64,000 nt of DNA. Source: JBCCMF01 sp038747545 (GTDB lineage: Bacteria; Bacteroidota; Rhodothermia; Rhodothermales; JBCCMF01). The notes below the pieces were generated by a model. That model worked only from the letters and a program-made list of their open reading frames with translations. It did not search any database and was not told where the DNA came from. The stretch is taken from positions 9,655-73,654 of the forward strand of contig JBCDJT010000005.1 in the NCBI GenBank assembly GCA_038747545.1, given 5' to 3'. Below, in pieces: positions 22,879 to 30,500 of the stretch. A program made the translations under genes and the position numbers. Numbering within the stretch: the first letter of the stretch is position 1; every line of letters starts with the position of its first letter.

Positions 22879-25200
22879 CTAAAACTCGATGCTGAACCCA
22901 ATCGTGGGTAGCAGGCCTACGTTGTCCGTCTCGCGCAGGCGGTCGGGCTCGGCGGGGTCTTCGGTGTATTCGAGGCCGAAGACGTTGGTGCGGTTGAGGA
23001 CGTTCTGCACGTCGATGTAGACGACGCCGTTGACTTGCCGGGCGATCTGGAAGCGGCGGTCCACGCGCACGTCCCAGCGGGCATAGGCCGTCGTGCGCTC
23101 GCTGTTGAGGCGGTCGAAGTCGGGCACGCCGCGCCGCGTGAGGGCGTACTCACGTTCAGATGCTTCCAGGTCGAAGGGCGTAAACGGGCGGCCCGATTGC
23201 ACGGCCAGCCGCGTCCCGAGCTCCCACTTTCCTAGCCGGATACCACCCGTCAGCGAGAGGTTGTGGCGCAGGTCCCACGAGCTTGGGCGGTAGACGCCGT
23301 CGGCGCCCGTGAACTCGCTCCAGCCGTAGGTATAGCTGCCCAAGCCGTAGACGCGCTTCGTCAGCTTCTTCTGCGCCGAGAGTTCGAGGCCATAGGCTCG
23401 CCCCTCGCCCACCGGAAGCAACGGCTCCGCGCCCACGAAGCCGAATCCGCCGCCCAGATTGGCCAGCGACAGCCGCGGGTCGGAAGCCGAGACCGGGTAG
23501 TCGGCGTAGTCCTTGTAGTAGCCTTCGAGTGCGATGCGCAAGCTCGGGATGGGCGTCACCGCCAGGCCGACCACGCCCTGCGTCACGTCGATCCAACGGA
23601 GGTCTTCGTTCACAAACGCGCCCTGCTCTTGCACCGCCAGCGACACCAGCTCAGGCATCTGCGTGAACCGCCCGATGGAGGCGCTAACCTGCCACTGGCT
23701 GGTGAGCGCGTAGGCGGCGTTCAGGCGCGGCGAGACCACGGCGGCTTGGCCCAGGAAGTCGTTGGCGTCGGCGCGGAGGCCGAGGGTGATGGTCAGGCGG
23801 TCGGCGAGGGCGCGCTGCACGAGCTGCCCGTAGACGAACCCTTTCCACAGCGCGAGGTCGGTGGTGAAGGCGAGGTCTTGATCGAACGGCGTAGCAGGCG
23901 TAGCGCGCTGGAAGAAGCGGCTGTCGATGGTCTCGCGCGAGATGCCGCCCCCCACGCCGAGCGTCAGGCCGGGCGAGAGGCGGAGGTCGCCGTCGGTGCG
24001 GAGACGCCACGCGCTTTCTTCGGCGTCGTTGGAGAGCAGCGCGGCGCCCGTCTCGTCCTCATCGGCGAAGCGAAACTCCTGGTAGCTGCGGCTGAACGCG
24101 GTGGTGAAGAAGCCGTTGTTGACGAGGTGACGCCACGAGAGCCCCGTGGTGTAGCTACGCTGGTCGTTATCTAACACCTGCGAGACGATTTCCTGCCCCT
24201 CAAAGTCGTCGGGATCGTCAGGTGCTACGATGTCGAAGTCGTCCACCGCCCACAAACCGAAGAAGACGAGGCGGTCTTTGGGCGAGATAGTCCACTCGGT
24301 GCGGTTCTGGAAGTCCCAGTACGCCGGGCGGATGGGCAGGCCGATGGCCTCGAACAAGAACTGGAGGTAGCTGCGGCGTGCCGAGAACGTCCAGTTGAAG
24401 TCCGGCCCCGACGACCCATCGAGCGACAGCGCCGTCTCGGTGGCGCCCAGCGTGAAGTCACCCGCCAGCGTCTCGGGGCTGCCCGGCCGGTTCTCCACCA
24501 CCAGCACCGACGAGGCCGCATCGCCGTAGCGCACAGGGAAGCCGCTGGTGTAGAACGTGGCCTCGCGGATGAAGTCGACGTTCAGCAGCCCGAGCGCACC
24601 GCCCGAGGCGCCCTGCGTGGCGAAGTGGTTGATCTGCGGGATTTCGATGCCGTCCACGAAGTAGGCGTTCTCGCTCGGCCCGCCACCGCGCACGAGCAAG
24701 TCGTTGCGGTTATCGACGCCCGTGGCCACACCGGGCAGTGCCAGCAGTGAGCGCGAGATGTCGTTCTGCCCGCCCGGCGTGCGGCGGATCTCCTCCGGCC
24801 CCAACGCCTGCACCGACACGGGCGAGTCGGTGGTTTGATCGAAGAAGCCACTCTCAACCACAACTTCCCCTGCTTCGATGGCCGAGGTCTGAAGCGCGAA
24901 CTCCAGGTACGTGGCCCGGCTGACCTGAATGACGACATCGGTCTTGGTCTGCGCGGTGTAGCCGAGGAAGGAGGCGCGAACGCGGTAGCTTCCTGGTTCC
25001 AGCCCGTCAAGCGCAAACGTGCCATCGACCGATGTGGCGCCGCCCGTCAGCAGGCCACCGTCGGCGTCCAGCACCGCCACGTTGGCGCCCGGCAGCGGCT
25101 CTTGCGTGACGGCATCGCGCACGACGCCCGTGAGTTGCTGCGCCATCGCATCCGAAAAACCGATGCCCAACAGGAGCATCACTACCACTACAAACCGCAT
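22879..25200 (-). CDS. TonB-dependent receptor with carboxypeptidase-regulatory-like domain
   Basis: A 773-residue outer-membrane receptor beginning at ATG 25200: signal peptide (about 1-22, DAMAQ), CarboxypepD-reg-like domain (about 24-100; GVVRDAVTQEPLPGANV), plug (about 110-230; GGQNDISRSLLALPGV, LLVRGGGPSENAYFVDGIEI) and a C-terminal barrel ending in F (SIEF). Unlike the receptor at 6.5 kb, it lacks an STN domain and sigma/FecR genes, so it is probably a simple nutrient importer. The N-terminal extension in the same frame beyond 25200 is a low-complexity shadow and is not coding. Confidence 0.93.
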   Translation of the reverse strand: MRFVVVVMLLLGIGFSDAMAQQLTGVVRDAVTQEPLPGANVAVLDADGGLLTGGATSVDGTFALDGLEPGSYRVRASFLGYTAQTKTDVVIQVSRATYLEFALQTSAIEAGEVVVESGFFDQTTDSPVSVQALGPEEIRRTPGGQNDISRSLLALPGVATGVDNRNDLLVRGGGPSENAYFVDGIEIPQINHFATQGASGGALGLLNVDFIREATFYTSGFPVRYGDAASSVLVVENRPGSPETLAGDFTLGATETALSLDGSSGPDFNWTFSARRSYLQFLFEAIGLPIRPAYWDFQNRTEWTISPKDRLVFFGLWAVDDFDIVAPDDPDDFEGQEIVSQVLDNDQRSYTTGLSWRHLVNNGFFTTAFSRSYQEFRFADEDETGAALLSNDAEESAWRLRTDGDLRLSPGLTLGVGGGISRETIDSRFFQRATPATPFDQDLAFTTDLALWKGFVYGQLVQRALADRLTITLGLRADANDFLGQAAVVSPRLNAAYALTSQWQVSASIGRFTQMPELVSLAVQEQGAFVNEDLRWIDVTQGVVGLAVTPIPSLRIALEGYYKDYADYPVSASDPRLSLANLGGGFGFVGAEPLLPVGEGRAYGLELSAQKKLTKRVYGLGSYTYGWSEFTGADGVYRPSSWDLRHNLSLTGGIRLGKWELGTRLAVQSGRPFTPFDLEASEREYALTRRGVPDFDRLNSERTTAYARWDVRVDRRFQIARQVNGVVYIDVQNVLNRTNVFGLEYTEDPAEPDRLRETDNVGLLPTIGFSIEF

Positions 25201-25385
25201 ACAGAAGCCACAGGAGATGGTGTGAGGATGTTTCCAGAAATCAGAGGAGCGTAGGCGCGTTCCAGCGGTCACCACATCTTGCCATAGCGCCTCTCGCAAG
25301 CCTTGAGGAGGGCCGCGTGACTCCACTAGGCCCACAGCCGGCAGGCCCCAGACCTGAGACCTGCCGACGTTGGACCTACGACCTA

Positions 25386-26792
25386 CTACGCCATCAGCAC
25401 GAGGCGCGGCTTGAACGTGGCGAGCGGCTCGATGAGGTCGGCCTGCATGGCTAAGACCTCGCCGATGTCCTTGTAGGCCTGCGGGGCCTCGTCCATGCCG
25501 CCTTGCAGCAGCTCCACCCCGCGCTCGGCCAGCCACGCGTCGCGGTCGGCCTTGGGGATGGTGTTGAACGCCTGCTTCCGGCTCATCACCCGCCCGGCAC
25601 CGTGGCTCGCGCTGTTGATAGACGCCTCGCTCCCCAGCCCACGGACGAGGTACGAGTTGTGGCCCTGCGAACCCGGAATGATACCGAGCACATCGCGGTG
25701 CGCAGGCGTGGCGCCCTTGCGGTGTACGACCACCTCGCGGCCGTTCCAGGCCTCCAGCCACGCGAAGTTGTGGTGGTTCTCCACCTGCTTCACGGGCTTC
25801 AGCCCCAACCGCTTGGTGATGCTGCGGTGGATGACGTGGTGGCACGCCGAGGCGAAACGCCCCGCTAGGTTCATGCTCACCCAGTACTCCTGGCCCACCT
25901 CGCTGTCCAGGTCCAGCCACGCCAGGTGACGCAGCTTGTCCGGCAGCGGCGTGTGCCGCTGGGCCAGCTTGGAGTACTTCGTGGCGAGCTGCGCGCCCAC
26001 GCCACGGCTCCCTGAGTGGGTCATGACGGCGAGGTAGGCGCCTGGCTTCAGCCCCAGCACGGCAGCACCCTGCGCGTCGACCTCCAGCACACCCGCGTCC
26101 ACAAAGTGGTTGCCGCTGCCGCTAGTGCCGAGTTGCGCGTACGCCTTGTCTTTGAGGTGCTTGAGCATCTTCGTGGCCTGCCAGTCCGGGTCGTCGAGCA
26201 CCGCGTGCGTGCGGCGCTCGTACTTGCCGAACGAGGCGCCCACGCCAAACCGCGTCTCCTCGCGCATGACCTTGGCCACTTTGCCTCTCTTCGAGGCGTT
26301 GGTCAGCATCACGTCGGAGTGCTTCGGGTAGATGCTCATCATCATCCGGCAGGCGATATCCATCCCCACCATGTAGGGCGCCACGGCGTTGTCGAGCGCC
26401 ACCACCCCGCCGATCGGGATGCCGTAGCCCACGTGCGCGTCGGGCATGAGGGCACCGCCCACCGTCACCGGCAGGCGCATGGCGTTCTGCAGCTGGTCAA
26501 TGGCGCGTGGGTCGATGAGCGCCTCGCCCCAGATGGGCGCCTCCATCGGCACCGGGCGGATGTCGCCCGGCTTGGGCTCCGGCGACATCGCCGCGAGGAC
26601 GGCCTGCGCTAGCGGCTGCAGGATGCTGTCGGCCTCTACGTGCTGCGGGGCATCCTTCACCTGCTCTAGCGCAGCCAGCACAGCGGCTTCGCCGAGGCCT
26701 TCGGCCATCAACTGCTCGGCCGCCTTCAAGGCGACGCCAATCACTGGCCCTTCCGGCCATCCGTGCTCTAGTAACGTCGTTCCGTTCATCAT
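25386..26792 (-). CDS. rtcB: RNA-splicing ligase RtcB family protein
   Basis: A 468-residue RtcB. Recognisable elements are PDAHVGYGIPIGGVVA (metal ligand Asp/His), GMDIACRMMMSI (Cys ligand), GTSGSGNHFVDAG (His ligand), THSGSRGVG (metal-binding His) and SASHGAGRVMSR with the guanylylated His near residue 379. RtcB joins 2',3'-cyclic phosphate or 3'-phosphate ends to 5'-OH ends with GTP and Mn2+, healing broken tRNA or rRNA. ATG 26792 has AGGTGAGC before it. Five tRNA genes on the same strand lie 210 bp upstream, which places a ligase next to its possible substrates. Confidence 0.93.
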   Translation of the reverse strand: MMNGTTLLEHGWPEGPVIGVALKAAEQLMAEGLGEAAVLAALEQVKDAPQHVEADSILQPLAQAVLAAMSPEPKPGDIRPVPMEAPIWGEALIDPRAIDQLQNAMRLPVTVGGALMPDAHVGYGIPIGGVVALDNAVAPYMVGMDIACRMMMSIYPKHSDVMLTNASKRGKVAKVMREETRFGVGASFGKYERRTHAVLDDPDWQATKMLKHLKDKAYAQLGTSGSGNHFVDAGVLEVDAQGAAVLGLKPGAYLAVMTHSGSRGVGAQLATKYSKLAQRHTPLPDKLRHLAWLDLDSEVGQEYWVSMNLAGRFASACHHVIHRSITKRLGLKPVKQVENHHNFAWLEAWNGREVVVHRKGATPAHRDVLGIIPGSQGHNSYLVRGLGSEASINSASHGAGRVMSRKQAFNTIPKADRDAWLAERGVELLQGGMDEAPQAYKDIGEVLAMQADLIEPLATFKPRLVLMA

Positions 26793-26862
26793 AATGCTCA
26801 CCTGCTCTGTCGAGCAGTCTGTGTGGCGTTGTTGTTGATACTCCTCGGCTCGCCCGGTCACG

Positions 26863-26897
26863 GGGGCCGACCGCCTCACCACATGGCGGTCGGCCCC
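26863..26897. other. Perfect 13-bp GC-rich hairpin in the rtcB leader
   Basis: GGGGCCGACCGCC, a nine-base loop, then GGCGGTCGGCCCC lie between tRNA-Gln and rtcB. No T-run follows on either strand. If tRNA and rtcB transcription are linked, the hairpin could separate the tRNA precursor from rtcB mRNA (RNase III-like site) or end the tRNA transcript with a factor; I see no data to choose. Confidence 0.5.
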
Positions 26898-27003
26898 AGG
26901 CTGCTGGTACACTTCCCTACCCAGTCAGCACAATCGGGAAGAGATGCGGCCAGACCTCGTGTGCGCCGCCTCGTCCAATGGCAAACGCGTCGCACGCTGG
27001 GTG

Positions 27004-27076
27004 CAGGCCTGGAAGGGTTCGAACCTTCAACCTTCGGAGCCAAAGTCCGACGCTCTGCCAGTTGAGCTACAGGCCT
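27004..27076 (-). tRNA. tRNA-Gln (anticodon TTG)
   Basis: The minus strand gives a 73-nt cloverleaf: acceptor AGGCCTG pairs perfectly with CAGGCCT, followed by discriminator G; D-arm GCTC..GAGC; anticodon loop CTTTGGC with anticodon TTG; T-loop TTCGAAC. CCA is not encoded. It is the last and 3'-most tRNA of a five-gene cluster, in transcription order Pro, Phe, Met, His, Gln. Confidence 0.93.
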
Positions 27077-27093
27077 GGATGCCCAAGGGGCAT

Positions 27094-27164
27094 GGTGACT
27101 GATGGGACTCGAACCCACGCCTTCCGGGACACAGCCGGACGCTCTACCACTGAGCTACAGCCAC
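27094..27164 (-). tRNA. tRNA-His (anticodon GTG), without encoded G-1
   Basis: A 71-nt cloverleaf: acceptor GTGGCTG pairs with CAGTCAC (one G-T wobble); anticodon loop CTGTGTC, anticodon GTG; T-loop TTCGAGT; discriminator C73. The base preceding G1 is T, not the G-1 normally encoded in bacterial tRNA-His. CCA is not encoded. Only two bases separate it from the tRNA-Met 3' end upstream. Confidence 0.9.
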
Positions 27165-27166
27165 AG

Positions 27167-27239
27167 TCGCGGCTCCCGGAGTTGAACCGGGGGCTCCGGC
27201 GTATGAAACCGGCGTCCTTGACCTCTAGACCAAGCCGCA
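27167..27239 (-). tRNA. tRNA with CAT anticodon (Met), Glu-like body
   Basis: A 73-nt cloverleaf: acceptor TGCGGCT pairs with AGCCGCG (T1-G72 wobble), D-arm GTC..GAC with an 11-base loop, anticodon stem CCGGT/GCCGG, loop TTCATAC, anticodon CAT, T-loop TTCAACT, discriminator A. It lacks the three G-C pairs next to the anticodon loop of initiators, so it is elongator Met (or Ile2 after lysidine modification). The D-arm (GTCTAGAGGTCAAGGAC) is what bacterial tRNA-Glu shows; the register was fixed by aligning that arm. A Glu reading would need a TTC loop, which the stem does not allow. Confidence 0.75.
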
Positions 27240-27246
27240 ATCGCTG

Positions 27247-27318
27247 TTGGATCGGGCGGATTCGAACCACCGACACGTGGGGCTTCAGCCCACTGCTCTA
27301 CCCCTGAGCTACGACCCA
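27247..27318 (-). tRNA. tRNA-Phe (anticodon GAA)
   Basis: A 72-nt cloverleaf: acceptor TGGGTCG pairs with CGATCCA (one G-T), D-arm GCTC..GAGC, anticodon loop CTGAAGC (GAA), T-loop TTCGAAT, discriminator A73. CCA is not encoded. Confidence 0.93.
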
Positions 27319-27348
27319 TTGGATGCTCATCCCGAAGAATGAGCAGTG

Positions 27349-27421
27349 TCTGAACGGCAGGATTCGAACCTGCGCCATCGGGCTCCCAAAGCCCGCGTGC
27401 TTGCCACTACACCACGTCCAG
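27349..27421 (-). tRNA. tRNA-Pro (anticodon TGG)
   Basis: A 73-nt cloverleaf: acceptor CTGGACG pairs with CGTTCAG (one G-T), D-stem GTG..CAC, anticodon loop TTTGGGA (TGG), T-loop TTCGAAT, discriminator A. It is the first tRNA of the cluster; its promoter should lie in 27422-27500, where a weak -10-like TATACA occurs at 27437-27432 without a clear -35. Confidence 0.92.
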
Positions 27422-27832
27422 ATGTACAAACTGTATAAACTCCCTAGCTTTGCATCGACACCTAAATTATCACACAAAGCAGAATAAATATCTCTACACT
27501 TACTCAGTAGACACACTTCACCCCATCAGGTATATCTACTGATACCCTTCGACTAAAATGGCTTGTTTATCTAGCGCGTGGCGACCTGTGATCGCCGTAT
27601 CTCAACCTGCCACCGAGCCATGATCGGGCGCACATGCTACGAGGTCCTGCAGCGGTGCGGGGTTCACTGCATGGGTCGCAGCTTGAGCCCTGCAGGTCGC
27701 ACCACGGCATGCTCGGTGAGCAAAGCGACAACCGTTGTCAACGGTTCATCCGTAAATCGTACGTATGCCATAGCTTCTTTCGTTTTGCGCGATTCAGCCT
27801 CTAAATCGATGTTTCTACTACCGTGTGGACGC
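27422..27832. other. Intergenic stretch before the tRNA cluster
   Basis: About 410 bases of visibly lower GC. It should hold the tRNA promoter. Short frames occur on both strands (for example 27771-27664 minus, 35 codons, beginning MAYVRFTDEP after a weak GAAAGAAG), but none is convincing. No repeat or hairpin of note was seen. Confidence 0.5.
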
Positions 27833-27864
27833 AAAAAAACCCATCTCCGCGACACAGAGATGGG
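27833..27864 (-). terminator. Intrinsic terminator of the orphan RNA
   Basis: On the minus strand CCCATCTC, a nine-base loop and GAGATGGG are followed by seven T residues (27839-27833). It lies 320 bases beyond galM and directly after the RNA's closing stem. Confidence 0.85.
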
Positions 27865-28042
27865 CTCAACCAGTAGGCATCAATAATCACTTGATGCTAG
27901 GAAGCAGGTCCACCTCGTGGCCATGTATCGCCTTGGGGAGCAAAACCCATCTCGGGAAATCGCTTCATGCTCGGCGAGTTGGGTATGTGGTGCTGATGGA
28001 GGCGCACGGGAGTGTAGTGTCGCGTGTTGAGTAAATCAGGAT
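27865..28042 (-). ncRNA. Orphan structured RNA, candidate 6S RNA
   Basis: Transcription on the minus strand would start near 28042, just after a strong promoter, and end at the terminator at 27833-27864. The sequence has no coding frame of note. It can fold into an elongated hairpin: CTCAAC near the 5' end pairs with GTTGAG near the 3' end, an inner UCGCC-GAGCA stem pairs with UGCUC-CCCAA-GGCGA (bulged), and GCATCAA..TTGATGC forms a small hairpin on the 3' side of a large open region. A long helix with a central bubble carrying a 3'-side hairpin is how 6S RNA looks. The identification as 6S is tentative; that it is a separate RNA is better supported. Confidence 0.5.
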
Positions 28043-28047
28043 GACAG

Positions 28048-28077
28048 AATATAGGAGACTCCACTTTTCGATGTCAA
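28048..28077 (-). promoter_or_regulatory. Strong sigma-70-type promoter of the orphan RNA
   Basis: TTGACA (28077-28072) is separated by 18 bases from TATATT (28053-28048) on the minus strand; start of transcription is expected near 28042. This is the best promoter match seen in the window. Confidence 0.75.
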
Positions 28078-28183
28078 CCCTTTGAGGCAAAAAAGTTTAT
28101 TTTTATTTTTGGCCGTGACCTACCACAAGAGTACCCTGATCACCTAGTACCCAACAATCAAGGTCACGCATTTACACCTACAC

Positions 28184-29317
28184 TTATCGAATACTGAACT
28201 GGTAGGCCGTCCGTGTCTCGTATACCTCGCCGGGGCGAAGGACGACAGATGGGAACTGCGGTTGGTTCGGCGAGTCGGGGTAATGCTGCGTTTCCAGACA
28301 GAAGCCGTGTCGACGTGCGTAGACCACACCGCCTGTGCCGGTGATGGAGCCATCGAGAAAGTTACCCGTGTAGAGCTGCACGCCTGGCTCCTCGGTATAC
28401 ACCATCATAAGGCGTCCGGTGGTGGGCTCATGTACCGTGGCCACCTGCTGAAAGCCGCCTGTTGTATCAAGCACGAACGTGTGGTCATAGCCGTTGCCGT
28501 GCTGCAGCTGCTCATGGTCGGCGTCGATGCGCGCGCCAATGGGCGTGGCGATGCGGAAGTCGAACGGCGTGTTATCTACCGATTGGAGGGTGCCCGTGGG
28601 GATCAACGTACTGCTGACGGGCACGAAGGCGTCAGCCTGCAGCGTGAGTTCGTGGTCGAGGATGGGCGAGGCACCGCCGTCCCTGAGGTTGAAGTAGGCG
28701 TGGTTGGTCAGGTTGACAGGCGTGGGCGCATCGGTGGTGGCGTGGTAGGCGATGTCGAGCGTGTTGCCGTTGATGAGGGTGTAGGTGACGCGCACATCGA
28801 GTGTGCCCGGGTAGCCTTCCTCTCCATCGGGGCTGGTATAGCGCAACACGAGACCTACGCGGTCGTCATGCTCAAACGGCTCGGCGGCCCACACCACCTT
28901 GTCGAAGCCGCGCACCCCGCCGTGGAGGTGGTTGGGGCCGTTGTTGGTCGCCAGTGTGTGCGTCTTGCCGTCAAGTTTGAAGCGCCCCGCAGCGATGCGG
29001 TTGCCATACCGGCCGATCAACGCGCCGAAGTAGGGTGACTGCTCCAGGTAGCCCTGCAACGTGTCGTATCCTAGGGTCACCTCGCCCGAGGTGCCCTCGC
29101 GGTCGGGGACGCGGATCGACGTGATGATGCCGCCGTAGTTGGTGATCTGCACCTGCATGCCTGTGGTGTTGGTCAGGGTATAGAGCGAGGCTGCCTCACC
29201 GGATGGAAGCACTCCGAAGGGAGCTGTGGTAAGCGTAGGCATGGTGTTGGACGGCATGGGCGCGGGCGTGCAGGAGAGCAGGGCAAAAAGCAAAGCGAAC
29301 AGTGAGCGGCAGGGCAT
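28184..29317 (-). CDS. galM: Aldose 1-epimerase (mutarotase) lipoprotein
   Basis: A 377-residue protein with a lipoprotein signal (lipobox LLSC, Cys16), then a galactose mutarotase beta-sandwich: NGPNHLHGG (His), LTNHAYFNL (catalytic His) and FCLETQHYPDSPNQ (catalytic Glu) appear in order. It interconverts alpha and beta anomers of aldoses. Lipidation suggests it works in the periplasm or at the outer membrane on sugars being imported. ATG 29317 is chosen for the signal. The gene starts 68 bp after the secG terminator, so it is transcribed separately. Its 3' flank holds only the orphan RNA. Confidence 0.9.
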   Translation of the reverse strand: MPCRSLFALLFALLSCTPAPMPSNTMPTLTTAPFGVLPSGEAASLYTLTNTTGMQVQITNYGGIITSIRVPDREGTSGEVTLGYDTLQGYLEQSPYFGALIGRYGNRIAAGRFKLDGKTHTLATNNGPNHLHGGVRGFDKVVWAAEPFEHDDRVGLVLRYTSPDGEEGYPGTLDVRVTYTLINGNTLDIAYHATTDAPTPVNLTNHAYFNLRDGGASPILDHELTLQADAFVPVSSTLIPTGTLQSVDNTPFDFRIATPIGARIDADHEQLQHGNGYDHTFVLDTTGGFQQVATVHEPTTGRLMMVYTEEPGVQLYTGNFLDGSITGTGGVVYARRHGFCLETQHYPDSPNQPQFPSVVLRPGEVYETRTAYQFSIR

Positions 29318-29385
29318 GGCACTGGAGCATCGAGCGGGAACGGCATGCCGAAGGTACATAGCTGCCGGGTAAGATTCAGCGCAAC

Positions 29386-29420
29386 AAAAAAAGGCGACCA
29401 CCCGAGCCGGATGGTCGCCT
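29386..29420 (-). terminator. Intrinsic terminator after secG
   Basis: Read on the minus strand, AGGCGACCATCC and GGGTGGTCGCCT flank a short loop and are followed by seven T residues (29392-29386). It lies 26 bases beyond the secG stop codon. Confidence 0.9.
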
Positions 29421-29445
29421 GTTGCCTCACGTGGAGGGTAGACGC

Positions 29446-29802
29446 TTAGTTGCCGTCGCCGCCTGTGGCGTCATCGGCGCTGCCGGCTTCGGGAGCTGCT
29501 GGGGGCGGCGCGAGCGGTACGGTCTGCTCGATGGGCGCTTCGAGGGCGCGGTCCTGCAAGACGCTGCCGCGCTGCTCATCGGTGATGACAAAGTTGGTCA
29601 ACACGCACAAGACGAGGAACACGGAGCCGAGGAACCAGGACCCCTTCTCCAGCACGTCGGGGGCCTGCCGGGCGCCGAGAATCTGCGTGGTGCCGCCTGC
29701 CGCGATCCCGGCCAGGCCGCCGCCTTTCCCACTCTGCAGCAGGATCAGCAGCGTCATCACGATGCCGATCAGAGCAATCAGGACAATCAACAGGGTAAAC
29801 AT
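29446..29802 (-). CDS. secG: Preprotein translocase subunit SecG
   Basis: A 118-residue inner-membrane protein with two TM helices (about 1-22 and 57-75) joined by the SecG loop LLQSGKGGGLAGIAAGG. A proline/alanine/acidic C-terminal tail (about 30 residues) extends beyond the E. coli length, as in other Bacteroidota. SecG stabilises the SecYEG channel. It follows the NUDIX gene by 74 bp and is closed by the intrinsic terminator at 29386-29420. Confidence 0.95.
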   Translation of the reverse strand: MFTLLIVLIALIGIVMTLLILLQSGKGGGLAGIAAGGTTQILGARQAPDVLEKGSWFLGSVFLVLCVLTNFVITDEQRGSVLQDRALEAPIEQTVPLAPPPAAPEAGSADDATGGDGN

Positions 29803-29876
29803 ATCGAAAGGTGTGCTTTGTGCATGTATAGGTCAGCCAAGATACGGCGCGGTCAGGGCGCGAAACAAGGTAGCCG

Positions 29877-30443
29877 CTATGAATTGTCGGCCACGTATCG
29901 GGCCGCCCACAGCAGACCGATGGCGGTCTTCATGTCGAGCACATCGCCTCGATACACCATAGCGACGGCGTCGCGCAGCGGCATCCGCACAACCTCGATG
30001 AACTCCGCCTCGCTAAGCGCTTGCTCGCCAGCGGTAAGGCCCTCCGCAATGAAGTAGTGGATGACCTCGTTGCTGTAGCCGATGCACGGGTAGAGCGGCC
30101 CGAGCGAGATGACGGTCTCGGCCGTCCACCCCGTCTCCTCTTTCAGCTCGCGGCGCGCCACATCGGCGGGGTCTTCTTCCGGGAAGTCAAGTTTGCCCGC
30201 AGGAAGCTCCAGGAACGTGCGGTGCGGCGGGTAGCGAAACTGGCGCACGAGCAGCGTGTCGCCATCGGGCAAGACGGGAATCACTGCCGAAGCACCGGGA
30301 TGGTCGATCCACTCGCGCACCGACGTGTTGCCATCGGGGAGCAGGACGCGGTCGCGGTAGGCGTGCAGCAGGTAGCCATCGACGAGCTCTTCGCGGTCAA
30401 GGCGGGTTTCGGTGAGGTTGCGGGGGCGATCAGCCATCTTCAT
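29877..30443 (-). CDS. NUDIX hydrolase, ADP-ribose pyrophosphatase type
   Basis: A 188-residue enzyme whose NUDIX box (G-x5-E-x7-REL-x-EE-x-GW; GKLDFPEEDPADVARREL followed by KEETGW) is intact near residue 85-110. The adjoining ELPAGKL and preceding VRQFRYP are typical of ADP-ribose and nucleoside-diphosphate-sugar hydrolases (NudF-like), consistent with ADP-ribose clearance. The start can be ATG 30443 or ATG 30437. It sits 57 bp downstream of the GvpL/F-domain gene, on the same strand. Confidence 0.9.
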   Translation of the reverse strand: MKMADRPRNLTETRLDREELVDGYLLHAYRDRVLLPDGNTSVREWIDHPGASAVIPVLPDGDTLLVRQFRYPPHRTFLELPAGKLDFPEEDPADVARRELKEETGWTAETVISLGPLYPCIGYSNEVIHYFIAEGLTAGEQALSEAEFIEVVRMPLRDAVAMVYRGDVLDMKTAIGLLWAARYVADNS

Positions 30444-30500
30444 ACAGTTGGGCACATGAGACAGGCCAGTCTACTGCATGACGCTGGCTTCCACAACGGC

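Noticed and set aside
25330..25390. Repeated GACCT..GACCT motif downstream of rtcB
   Set aside because: The repeats are short and irregular, with no hairpin plus T-run and no similar copy elsewhere; not enough for a feature.
26876..27516. Open frames across the tRNA cluster, both strands, for example the minus-strand frame containing SPISHHAPWASRPVAQLAERR
   Set aside because: They are the known spurious frames that run through tRNA genes; they overlap perfect cloverleafs and have no start or ribosome-binding site.
27664..27771. Small minus-strand frame (35 codons from MAYVRFTDEP) before the tRNA cluster
   Set aside because: It has only a weak ribosome-binding site and no family; it might be real but nothing supports it beyond the frame itself.
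27901..27935. Plus-strand GGAAGCAGGTCCACC in the orphan RNA region, similar to an SRP RNA tetraloop element
   Set aside because: The typical SRP RNA order is not present, and the promoter and terminator point to the minus strand.
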